Shown piece after piece: positions 1 to 5,165 of a stretch of 5,165 nt of DNA. Numbering within the stretch: position 1 is the stretch's first letter; each line of letters begins with the position of its first letter. The translations under genes and the position numbers were made by a program. Below the pieces are notes generated by a model. It ran no database searches and had not been told where the DNA came from. It saw nothing but the letters and a program-made list of their open reading frames with translations. The DNA is taken from the NCBI GenBank assembly GCA_017396725.1, contig JAFQLA010000143.1, positions 1-5,165 on the forward strand, in the 5' to 3' direction. Source of the DNA: Oscillospiraceae bacterium (GTDB lineage: Bacteria > Bacillota_A > Clostridia > Oscillospirales > Oscillospiraceae).

Positions 1-816
1 ATAGCCAATGTCCTCGGTGAGGTATGCGATGCGTTTCTTGCCTCCTCCAACACAAGTCTCGGCTTCAGCTGGCTCTATGCACTGTGCTTCACTCTGCATA
101 TTTACTTCGATTTCTCCGCTTACAGCGATATGGCCATCGGCATGGGCCGCATCATCGGCTTCCACTATCTTGAAAACTTCAACTATCCCTACATCGCCTC
201 CACCGTCACGGATTTCTGGCGCCGCTGGCACATTTCTCTTTCCAGCTTCTTCCGTGACTATGTGTACATTCCCCTCGGCGGCAGCCGCTGCAAAAAGAGC
301 CGCATCATTTTGAACCGTTTGGTGGTATGGGCCTGCACCGGCTTCTGGCACGGCGCCAGCTGGAACTATGTGCTTTGGGGCCTCTACTATTTCCTGCTGC
401 TGGCATTGGAAAAGTTCGTCTGCCCCCGTTTCTTCCAAAAGCTCCCCAAGGCACTTTCTCATGTCTATCTGCTCCTTGCGGTGAATTTCGGCTGGATGCT
501 CTTCCGCTGCGAGGATCTCTCCTGGCTGGGCGTGCAGCTGCGGGGTATCTTCTGTCTCAACGGCAACACCTTTTCCGATTACGAAACCCTTACCACCCTC
601 AAGGCCAATGTTTTCTTCCTCGCGGCGGCCATCCTTGCCTGCACGCCTCTTGTAAAGCGTCTTGGCGAAAAGCTCCATGCCCTTGGGGAGACCTCCTGCA
701 CCGCGGCTACCCTCACCTCGCTGGGTGAGTCCCTTGTGCCCGTGCTGACGGTTCTTCTCGCCACTGCCGTTCTGGTGGGCGAGAGCTACAATCCCTTCCT
801 CTATTTCCGATTCTAA
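1..816 (+). CDS. MBOAT family membrane O-acyltransferase (AlgI-like), C-terminal part
   Basis: The frame is open from base 1, so the gene starts upstream; 271 residues are visible. Family members usually have about 450-500, so roughly the N-terminal 40% is missing. Diagnostic motifs are visible: YFDFSAYSDMAIG (visible codons 35-47), FWRRWHISL with its histidine at codon 77, RDYVYIPLGG, and WHGASW with the presumed catalytic histidine at codon 117 (bases 349-351). Hydrophobic segments follow, and the protein ends in the typical NPFLYFRF. From family knowledge, such proteins sit in the membrane and pass acetyl groups from cytosolic acetyl-CoA to the outside for O-acetylation of polysaccharide or other wall polymers. 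The DHHW gene begins 11 bases later, a pairing common in Firmicutes, so the two probably act together. The acceptor polymer cannot be told from here. A DltB-like role is less likely because no dlt genes are adjacent. The family call is very secure. Confidence 0.95.
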   Translation: MANVLGEVCDAFLASSNTSLGFSWLYALCFTLHIYFDFSAYSDMAIGMGRIIGFHYLENFNYPYIASTVTDFWRRWHISLSSFFRDYVYIPLGGSRCKKSRIILNRLVVWACTGFWHGASWNYVLWGLYYFLLLALEKFVCPRFFQKLPKALSHVYLLLAVNFGWMLFRCEDLSWLGVQLRGIFCLNGNTFSDYETLTTLKANVFFLAAAILACTPLVKRLGEKLHALGETSCTAATLTSLGESLVPVLTVLLATAVLVGESYNPFLYFRF

Positions 817-827
817 GGCGGTGACCT

Positions 828-2270
828 ATGCCCAATACCACTTTGAAACCGCAGCGGCGGCTAAAAACCGAAAAACGCCCCTCCGCCCTTCGGGAGCTCT
901 TCACGGCGAAAGATCCCGGGCAGCGGCGTGAAGCGGGCTATCGCATCACCACCTTTGTGGCGGCGGCTGCCCTTTGCCTTATGGCGGTTCTCTCCTTTGC
1001 CCTGCCTCTGCGTCCCACCTATTCCGAATCTGAGCTTCGCACCCTCAGCCAGTTCCCCACACCCACATGGGAGAGTGTTATGAGCGGCGAATTCTTCTCC
1101 GGTGTCGACACTTGGTTTGCCGACACTTTCCCCCTGCGGGAGCGCTTTATCGCCCTCTCCGCCTCGCTGGAATCCCTCTACGGTTACCAGTCCACCGTGA
1201 TCCACGGCGATGTGCAGCAAGGCGACGAGATCCCCGACGCCCCCGCAAAGCCTCCCATTATCATCGACGAACCCGATCAGGTCCCGGAAGATACCCCTGC
1301 TGTTCCCGAGCTTCCTCCTCTGCCCGAGATCCCCGAACTGGATCCCGCGGCCAAGGTGGAAACCCTCGGCGCCCTTCTGGTGATCGATGACGCCGCCTAC
1401 GAATACTACAATTTCGTTGCCTCCACCGCCACAGACTACATCACAACTGTAGAGCGGGCCGCCGCATCCCTTGCAGGAGATGCCAATGTCTATAACATCC
1501 TCATCCCCAACAGCATGGATATCTGCGTGCCGGAATCCGTCCGCGCCAAGATCACCACTTCTTCCCAGCGGGATGCCATCAATTATTTCTACGGCAGCTA
1601 TTCCGATAATGTGAAAACCGTAGATATTTACGACACCATGCTGCGCCACAGCGTGGATGGCGAATACCTCTACTTCCGCACCGACCATCATTGGACGGCT
1701 CTTGGCGCATACTATGCTTACTGCGACTTTATGGCAGCTGCAGGCGGCGAGGCAGCGGATCTTAAGACCGACTTCACCGAGCATATTTTTGAGGGCTTTA
1801 CCGGCAGCTTTGTCCGCGAGACCAATAACGCCGCCATGAAGGAAAACCCCGATACCGTTTATGCCTATGAACCCAAGAGCACCAACACCCTCACCGTCCA
1901 TTGGGCGGACGGCGCCGTGACTCCCTACAACATCATCACCGATGTCTCCAACTGGGGTGCTTCCAGCAAGTATGCCTCCGGCTTCATCGGCGGGGACAAT
2001 CCCCTGAGCATCATTGAAAATCCCAATATTACCGACGGCAGCTCCATCGTCCTCGTAAAGGAGTCCTACGGCAACTGCTTCGCTCCCTTCCTTGCGGAGA
2101 GCTACCAGTATGTTTATGTGGTGGACTTCCGCTACTACAACGATACCCAGAGCGGCACCCTCGCCGATCTTGTGCGGGAAAAGGGCATCGATGATGTTCT
2201 CTTCCTCAATTCCATTTCCACTACCCGCTCCGATGGGCTGGTTCGCCAGCTGGCCCGTTTCGTGGGATAA
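828..2270 (+). CDS. DHHW family protein, membrane-anchored AlgX/AlgJ-like putative O-acetyltransferase
   Basis: This is a 480-residue protein. It has a basic cytosolic N-terminus (residues 1-39), one membrane segment at about 40-61, an extracytoplasmic stalk, a proline-rich acidic stretch at about 132-173, and then the DHHW domain. The name-giving motif is RTDHHWTALGA (D286, H287, H288, W289). It resembles the TDTHW motif of AlgX, which supplies catalytic Asp and His. A later KESYGN (411-416) would supply the nucleophilic serine S413. The triad D286-H288-S413 is therefore an inference by analogy. YVVDFRYY (430-437) is also typical of the family. The likely role is transfer of acetyl groups, delivered by the MBOAT partner upstream, to a surface polymer. 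The start is supported by AAGGCGGTG at 815-823, one mismatch from an ideal Shine-Dalgarno and overlapping the upstream stop codon. The family call is firm; the activity is not proven. Confidence 0.93.
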   Translation: MPNTTLKPQRRLKTEKRPSALRELFTAKDPGQRREAGYRITTFVAAAALCLMAVLSFALPLRPTYSESELRTLSQFPTPTWESVMSGEFFSGVDTWFADTFPLRERFIALSASLESLYGYQSTVIHGDVQQGDEIPDAPAKPPIIIDEPDQVPEDTPAVPELPPLPEIPELDPAAKVETLGALLVIDDAAYEYYNFVASTATDYITTVERAAASLAGDANVYNILIPNSMDICVPESVRAKITTSSQRDAINYFYGSYSDNVKTVDIYDTMLRHSVDGEYLYFRTDHHWTALGAYYAYCDFMAAAGGEAADLKTDFTEHIFEGFTGSFVRETNNAAMKENPDTVYAYEPKSTNTLTVHWADGAVTPYNIITDVSNWGASSKYASGFIGGDNPLSIIENPNITDGSSIVLVKESYGNCFAPFLAESYQYVYVVDFRYYNDTQSGTLADLVREKGIDDVLFLNSISTTRSDGLVRQLARFVG

Positions 2271-2285
2271 AAGGAGAAACGCTCT

Positions 2286-3566
2286 ATGAACCAGTCTCTC
2301 TTCCGTTTCATTTCCGCCTGCCCCACCGCGTATCACACCGTCAACACCTGCGCGCAGATGCTTCTCGATAACGGCTTTACCCGCCTTGAGGAAAGCCTCC
2401 CCCGTGAGCTTCATCCCGGCAAGGGCTATTTTGTGACCCGTGGAGGCTCCTCCCTTGTAGCATTCCGTATGCCCGCAGGGGATTTCACCGGCTTTATGAT
2501 CGCCGCCGCCCATGGCGACAGTCCCGCCTTTGAGGTAAAGGAAAACGCGGAACTGGAAGGCGGCAGCTACATCCGTCTTTCCACGGAAAAATACGGCGGC
2601 ATGATCCTCTCCACATGGCTGGACCGTCCTTTGAGCATTGCGGGCCGCGTGGGTGTGAAAACGGAAAGCGGCATGGAAATGCGCCTTGTGGACTTTAAAG
2701 ATCCCTGCGCCGTGATCCCTAATGTTGCCATCCATCTCAATAAAAACGCCAACTCCATGACCTATGATCCCGCTGTGGACATGCTTCCTCTTTGGAGCTG
2801 TGCTGATGGCAAGGGCAGCTTCCTCCGCCGCGCCGCAGAGTGCGCAGGTGTGAAAGAAGAGGATATCCTCTCCACGGAACTCTTCCTCTATAATCCCCAG
2901 CAGGGCTGTGAGTGGAACGATTTTATCTCCGCCCCCCGCCTGGATGATCTCCAGTGCGCTTTTGCGGGAATCGAAGCATTCCTTGCCGCCAAGAGCAGCT
3001 GCTCTCTCGGCGTTTTCGCACTCTTTGATCATGAAGAGGTAGGCAGCGCCACCGCGCAGGGTGCAGGCTCCACCTTCCTTGCCGATACCCTCAGCCGCAT
3101 TTCCCACGCTCTTTCTCTCAGCGAAGAGGAATATCGCGCAAAGCTCAGCTCCTCCCTCCTGCTCTCCTGCGACAATGCCCATGCCCTCCATCCCAATCAC
3201 GCGGAGCTTTCCGACAAGAATCACGCCCCCGTTCCCAACGGCGGCGTTGTCATCAAGCATTCCACCTCCCGCCGCTATACTACCTCTGCCGCCACCGCCG
3301 CGCTGACTGCGCTGCTTTGCGACAAGGCAGGCGTTCCTCATCAGGATTACCGCAACCGCGCCGATCTCCCCGGCGGCTCCACGCTGGGCGCCATCGCGCT
3401 GGGGCAGGTGTCCATCCCCGCAGCGGATATCGGTCTTGCTCAGCTTGCCATGCATTCTTCCTTTGAAACCGCAGGCAAAAACGATACCGCCTGTCTCAAA
3501 GCCATGCTGCAGGTCTTTTTTGAACAGGGACTTTGCGTAAAAGACGAGTCTTTCACCCTGATATAA
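2286..3566 (+). CDS. apeB: M18 family zinc aminopeptidase (aspartyl aminopeptidase-like)
   Basis: The protein has 426 residues, the usual length for bacterial M18 enzymes, and appears complete. It has the full di-metal site in the expected order: H76 in AAHGDSP, the bridging aspartate D220 in APRLD, E250/E251 in DHEEVGS, D296 in SCDNAHALHPN and H390 in AMHS. The GGSTLG motif (363-368) is also present. It should remove N-terminal residues from peptides in the cytosol; there is no signal peptide. M18 enzymes often prefer acidic or neutral residues, but specificity cannot be read here. The start at 2286 has AAGGAG at 2271-2276, nine bases upstream, directly after the DHHW stop codon, which implies co-transcription. 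No hairpin terminator follows the gene, so read-through into the next gene is possible. Its link to polymer acetylation is unclear and may be only housekeeping proximity. Confidence 0.96.
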   Translation: MNQSLFRFISACPTAYHTVNTCAQMLLDNGFTRLEESLPRELHPGKGYFVTRGGSSLVAFRMPAGDFTGFMIAAAHGDSPAFEVKENAELEGGSYIRLSTEKYGGMILSTWLDRPLSIAGRVGVKTESGMEMRLVDFKDPCAVIPNVAIHLNKNANSMTYDPAVDMLPLWSCADGKGSFLRRAAECAGVKEEDILSTELFLYNPQQGCEWNDFISAPRLDDLQCAFAGIEAFLAAKSSCSLGVFALFDHEEVGSATAQGAGSTFLADTLSRISHALSLSEEEYRAKLSSSLLLSCDNAHALHPNHAELSDKNHAPVPNGGVVIKHSTSRRYTTSAATAALTALLCDKAGVPHQDYRNRADLPGGSTLGAIALGQVSIPAADIGLAQLAMHSSFETAGKNDTACLKAMLQVFFEQGLCVKDESFTLI

Positions 3567-3577
3567 GTCAAATTATC

Positions 3578-3606
3578 TTTCCTTTGCCGCGGCGCTGTGT
3601 TACAAT
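3578..3606 (+). promoter_or_regulatory. Candidate extended -10 promoter for the deacylase gene
   Basis: TGTTACAAT at 3598-3606 is an extended -10 element (TG-N-TACAAT, one mismatch from TATAAT). With a 17-base spacer the -35 position would be TTTCCT (3578-3583), which is weak, so the TG extension would have to carry recognition. It lies 30 bases before the start codon at 3636, giving a short leader with AAGGAG at 3621-3626. No start site can be proven from sequence alone. Confidence 0.5.
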
Positions 3607-3614
3607 AGGCAAAG
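3582..3614. promoter_or_regulatory. Operator-like inverted repeat flanking the -10 element
   Basis: CTTTGCC (3582-3588) and GGCAAAG (3608-3614) are perfect 7-bp inverted copies separated by 19 bases. They enclose the candidate -10 and reach about the expected transcription start. This arrangement suits a dimeric repressor site. I do not recognise the motif, and a 7-bp match could be chance. Confidence 0.3.
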
Positions 3615-3635
3615 TACGAAAAGGAGCAAACCGCC

Positions 3636-4175
3636 ATGTTTTATGTCAGCGAACCTATGACCACCCCTCCCGAGAGTTTTAAGACTCCTCTGCAGGAAAA
3701 AGTATATGAGACTTTGGCCCACCTCTCCATGCCCTACTACCGCGTGGATAATGATGAGGCCATCACCATGGAAGACTGCGTCGCCATTGACGCGGCACTG
3801 GATGTGAAGGTGGTAAAATCCCTGCTTCTCACCAACCGCCAGCAGACCCGCTTCTATCTTTTTGTCACCCCCGGTGACAAGCCCTTCCGCTCCAAAGATT
3901 TTGGCGCGGCCATGGAAGTTTCCCGTGTGTCCTTCGCCCCTGCCGACCGTCTCAATGAGCTCATCGGCACCACCGTGGGCGCCGTCACCGTGTTTGGCAC
4001 ACTGCTGGACGCAGAAGATCGCATCGAAGTGGTCATCGACGAGGATGTCCTCTCCGAAGAATGGTACGGCTGCACCGACGGCACCACCACCGGCTATATG
4101 AAGGTAAAAACCGAGGATGTTCTCAATAAGCTCCTCCCCTATGCAAAGCACACCTACCGCACCATCCGCGTATAA
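3636..4175 (+). CDS. YbaK/ProX family aminoacyl-tRNA deacylase homologue (prolyl-tRNA editing domain)
   Basis: This is a single-domain protein of 179 residues, close to the usual size for stand-alone prolyl-tRNA editing proteins. It aligns from memory with the clostridial ProX/PrdX branch: NRQQTRFYLFVTPGDKPFRSKDF (residues 67-89, key NRQQTRFYL and PGDKPF), SRVSFA (96-101) and LIDEDVL-like VIDEDVL (133-139). The lysine required for editing in this family is probably K61 in VVKSLLL. Such enzymes hydrolyse mischarged tRNA, typically Ala-tRNA(Pro), in the cytosol. The C-terminal motif is odd: the usual GCHPxxN is GCTDGTT (145-151), and the PG before the core strand is VG (114-115), so activity or substrate may differ. 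The start at 3636 is chosen over Met8 because AAGGAG lies at 3621-3626. A terminator follows five bases after the stop codon, so the gene is probably monocistronic or the last gene of its run. Confidence 0.88.
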   Translation: MFYVSEPMTTPPESFKTPLQEKVYETLAHLSMPYYRVDNDEAITMEDCVAIDAALDVKVVKSLLLTNRQQTRFYLFVTPGDKPFRSKDFGAAMEVSRVSFAPADRLNELIGTTVGAVTVFGTLLDAEDRIEVVIDEDVLSEEWYGCTDGTTTGYMKVKTEDVLNKLLPYAKHTYRTIRV

Positions 4176-4180
4176 AAATC

Positions 4181-4210
4181 AAAAGCGAGTGTCTTTCGAC
4201 ACTCGCTTTT
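4181..4210 (+). terminator. Intrinsic terminator after the deacylase gene
   Basis: AAAAGCGAGTGTC (4181-4193) and GACACTCGCTTTT (4198-4210) form a perfect 13-bp stem with a TTTC loop, and the 3' arm ends in TTTT. The A-run on the 5' side would also allow some termination in the opposite direction. Its 3' end lies one base from the -35 of the bioY promoter, insulating bioY from read-through. Confidence 0.92.
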
Positions 4211-4211
4211 C

Positions 4212-4240
4212 TTGACACTTGGCGCTGTGTGTGATATATT
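4212..4240 (+). promoter_or_regulatory. Sigma-A-type promoter of bioY
   Basis: A perfect -35 TTGACA (4212-4217), a 17-base spacer and -10 TATATT (4235-4240, one mismatch) are visible. The bases TGA before the -10 give an extended -10 as well. Transcription should begin near 4246-4248, exactly at the left arm of the BirA-type operator. This is the best promoter in the window. Confidence 0.88.
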
Positions 4241-4246
4241 TCTCCA

Positions 4247-4281
4247 TTGTAAACCCCGTTTGCAAATATAAAGGTTTACAA
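4247..4281. promoter_or_regulatory. BirA-type biotin operator upstream of bioY
   Basis: TTGTAAACC (4247-4255) and GGTTTACAA (4273-4281) are perfect 9-bp inverted repeats with a 17-base spacer. These half-sites match the known biotin-repressor BirA operator; the E. coli bio operator has the same arms with, as I recall, a 16-base spacer. The site starts about at +1 and ends inside the ribosome binding site. Biotinyl-AMP-bound BirA dimer sitting here should block transcription when biotin is plentiful. The birA gene is not in view. Confidence 0.88.
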
Positions 4282-4286
4282 GGAGG
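4280..4286 (+). promoter_or_regulatory. Ribosome binding site that fixes the bioY start
   Basis: AAGGAGG is a full Shine-Dalgarno seven bases before ATG 4294. Its first two bases are the last two of the BirA operator. It decides for the 4294 start over an in-frame ATG at 4219, which lies upstream of the -10 element and could not be on the mRNA made from the promoter. Confidence 0.9.
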
Positions 4287-4293
4287 CAGTGGG

Positions 4294-4827
4294 ATGAAGC
4301 GAACCGAAAAAACCAAAAAGATGGCCCGCTGCGCTCTTTTTGCCGCGGTGATCGCCGTGGTGGCCCCCTTCACCGTTCCATTGGGCACTATCCCTGTGAG
4401 TCTTGCCTCCCTTGCGGTGATGCTTGCCGGCGTGATTTTACCGCCGGCACAGGCTGTGGCAGCGGTTGGCACCTATCTTTTCTGCGGAGCCATCGGTCTC
4501 CCCGTCTTTTCAGGGGCGCAGGGCGGCCTTTCCGTTTTCCTCGGCCCTACAGGCGGCTATCTATGGGGCTATCTCCTCTGCGCCTTTGTCACCGCCTTTC
4601 TCTCCCGCCAAAAGAACCGCTCCTTTCTTCTCTGCGCTCTGGGCGCTTTTGCAGGCGCTGTTCTCTCCTGCCTTTGCGGCGCCGTTTATTACATGCTTTT
4701 ATCCAAGGTCAGCTTCGGCACAGCCCTTGGGGTTTGTGTTTTCCCCTTTCTCCCTATGGAGGCGGCCAAAGCAGCCCTTGCCGCGGCGCTGGGCCGCAGC
4801 ATCCGCCGCGCCCTTTCCTACTCATAA
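4294..4827 (+). CDS. bioY: BioY, substrate-binding (S) component of ECF biotin transporter
   Basis: This is a 177-residue, very hydrophobic protein with about six membrane segments, the normal size for BioY. Hallmarks are IPVSLASLAVMLAG (33-46), GLPVFSG (68-74), the strongly conserved GPTGGYLWGY (84-93), and PFLPMEAAKAAL (151-162). BioY binds biotin in the membrane; in the ECF system it is energised by the shared EcfA/EcfA'/EcfT module, none of which is in this window, and some BioY proteins may work alone. The D usually found in the PFLPxD motif is E156 here. A BirA-type operator and its own promoter precede the gene, which independently supports the biotin assignment. Codon use differs from its neighbours: it uses TTA twice, CTA once and TCA twice, codons almost absent from the four upstream genes. 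The start at 4294 is set by AAGGAGG. It is probably monocistronic, since a terminator follows. Confidence 0.96.
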   Translation: MKRTEKTKKMARCALFAAVIAVVAPFTVPLGTIPVSLASLAVMLAGVILPPAQAVAAVGTYLFCGAIGLPVFSGAQGGLSVFLGPTGGYLWGYLLCAFVTAFLSRQKNRSFLLCALGAFAGAVLSCLCGAVYYMLLSKVSFGTALGVCVFPFLPMEAAKAALAAALGRSIRRALSYS

Positions 4828-4876
4828 AAAAGAACCGGCCCTTAAGGCGGCGTTCCATAAGGGAGTTACCCGCTTC
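4828..4876 (+). repeat. Dispersed repeat, copy A (inverted partner of 5094-5141)
   Basis: This segment begins directly after the bioY stop codon. It matches the reverse complement of 5094-5141 at about 39 of 49 aligned positions with one single-base gap. The core AGGCGGCGTTCCATA (4845-4859) is identical over 15 bases, and both copies begin with AAAAGAAC. Weaker similarity, ending in TTTTCCCC, continues to 4894. The family is not one I recognise. A 9-bp direct repeat AAGGGAGTT occurs at 4859-4867 and 4880-4888. Confidence 0.7.
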
Positions 4877-4906
4877 AAAAAGGGAGTTTTCCCCCAATCG
4901 TGCGTT

Positions 4907-4945
4907 AAAAAGCCGCGGTATGCGCCAGCATTACCGCGGCTTTTT
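4907..4945 (+). terminator. Strong intrinsic terminator downstream of bioY
   Basis: AAAAAGCCGCGGTA (4907-4920) and TACCGCGGCTTTTT (4932-4945) make a perfect 14-bp stem. The loop region TGCGCCAGCAT can add TGC/GCA pairs with one bulged T. The 3' arm ends in five T and the 5' arm begins with five A, so it should work in both directions. That would fit convergent transcription from the right, although no gene on that side is visible. Confidence 0.92.
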
Positions 4946-5016
4946 GCCTGCTCTTGAAGAAAAACTCTTCTTTTTGTAGTGCTCCGCAGTTTTGCACGAG
5001 AGATTTTTTCTTGCAG

Positions 5017-5074
5017 GTATTCCATGAGGACGCAGGAATACATTGTGTCTTTCAAGGACGAATGGGATGCCTGC
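5017..5074. other. Foldable segment with two mutually exclusive hairpins
   Basis: GTATTCC (5017-5023) can pair with GGAATAC (5035-5041). Alternatively GCAGG (5032-5036) pairs with CCTGC (5070-5074). The second fold is extended inward by AT/AT, CATT/AATG and GTCTT/AAGGAC with mismatches and bulged G residues. Bases 5035-5041 are needed by both folds. It sits between the terminator and repeat copy B. No known RNA family is recognised, and the function is unknown. Confidence 0.35.
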
Positions 5075-5093
5075 GGGGAAAAAGATTCGGGCA

Positions 5094-5141
5094 AAACCGG
5101 ATAAATCCCTATGGAACGCCGCCTAAAGACCGTGTTCTTTT
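5094..5141 (-). repeat. Dispersed repeat, copy B (inverted partner of 4828-4876)
   Basis: Read on the minus strand this matches copy A, with the identical 15-base core at 5110-5124 and a shared AAAAGAAC end at 5134-5141. Weaker similarity reaches 5075. The copies face each other 217 bases apart. They could be the ends of one 314-bp non-autonomous element or two independent insertions of a small repeat. Confidence 0.68.
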
Positions 5142-5165
5142 CTCTTATTTATCAGACCTCGTGGG

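Larger units (their letters stand above)
4828..5165. other. Gene-free stretch with repeats, terminator and foldable DNA
   Basis: No reading frame here has both a ribosome binding site and a recognisable protein. The stretch holds repeat copy A, the bioY terminator, a weak A/T-rich hairpin at 4956-4970 (GAAGA/TCTTC followed by T residues), the two-state foldable segment and repeat copy B. The last 24 bases show nothing I can name. No target-site duplication is evident outside the two repeat ends. Confidence 0.7.

Noticed and set aside
861..3455. An 864-codon open frame on the minus strand, antisense to the DHHW and M18 genes
   Set aside because: It is in exact codon register with both genes (they share a frame), so it stays open only because they avoid TTA, CTA and TCA codons. 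Its Gly/Ala/His-rich translation resembles no protein, and the sense products are clear families.
3586..3593. GCCGCGGC palindrome after the M18 gene as a terminator
   Set aside because: It is an 8-base self-complementary word with no room for a loop and no T-run after it. No terminator is evident between the M18 and deacylase genes.
3600..4151. A 183-codon minus-strand frame antisense to the deacylase gene
   Set aside because: It has the same codon-register artefact. The sense strand carries a recognisable conserved protein with a ribosome binding site.
4219..4293. An upstream in-frame start for bioY at 4219
   Set aside because: It would put the -10 element and the whole BirA operator inside the coding region. 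ATG 4294 has a full Shine-Dalgarno and gives the normal BioY N-terminus.
4956..4976. A second terminator after bioY (GAAGA/TCTTC then TTTTT)
   Set aside because: The stem is only 5 bp and A/T-rich, eleven bases after a much stronger terminator, so it is too weak to call.
4466..4979. Two + strand frames overlapping bioY in other registers
   Set aside because: They are Pro/Ser/Arg-rich shadow translations of a GC-rich membrane gene with no ribosome binding site.
4822..5094. A 90-codon minus-strand frame across the region after bioY
   Set aside because: It runs straight through the 14-bp stem terminator and repeat copy A, overlaps the bioY end, and matches no family I know. It is worth a database search only if repeat-encoded peptides turn up elsewhere.

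Overview
The window looks like chromosomal DNA from a GC-rich member of the Clostridia, most like an Oscillospiraceae/Ruminococcaceae-type gut Firmicute. The evidence is strong AAGGAG-type ribosome binding sites, codons rich in G or C at the third position, a clostridial-type DHHW protein beside an MBOAT acyltransferase, an M18 aminopeptidase of the bacterial short type, and an ECF-type biotin S component (BioY). The taxon is an inference from style and gene content. All five genes are on the + strand.

Positions 1-3566 hold a tight three-gene run: the C-terminal part of an MBOAT membrane O-acyltransferase (cut by the window edge), a membrane-anchored DHHW protein that resembles AlgX/AlgJ acetyltransferases, and an M18 metallo-aminopeptidase. 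The gaps are 11 and 15 bases, each with a Shine-Dalgarno sequence, so one mRNA is likely. The first two probably move acetyl groups across the membrane onto an exported polymer. The peptidase is cytosolic and has no obvious link to that job.

Positions 3567-4210 hold a YbaK/ProX-type editing deacylase homologue. It has its own candidate extended -10 promoter, flanked by a short inverted repeat, and a 13-bp stem terminator. One base past that terminator lies a near-consensus promoter (TTGACA-17-TATATT). It is followed by a perfect 9-bp inverted repeat, TTGTAAACC-N17-GGTTTACAA, which is the half-site of the biotin repressor BirA, and then by bioY. This is a self-contained biotin-responsive uptake unit, although the energising ECF ATPases and the repressor gene are not in view.

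Positions 4828-5165 have no convincing gene. They hold a strong bidirectional-looking terminator, a foldable segment with two competing hairpins, and two copies of a roughly 49-bp repeat in opposite orientation. Together the two copies bracket about 314 bp, like a small non-autonomous element. I see no CRISPR array, transposase, tRNA or rRNA. The genes are largely of familiar families. The points most worth checking are the repeat pair, the biotin operator and the eroded active-site motif in the deacylase.
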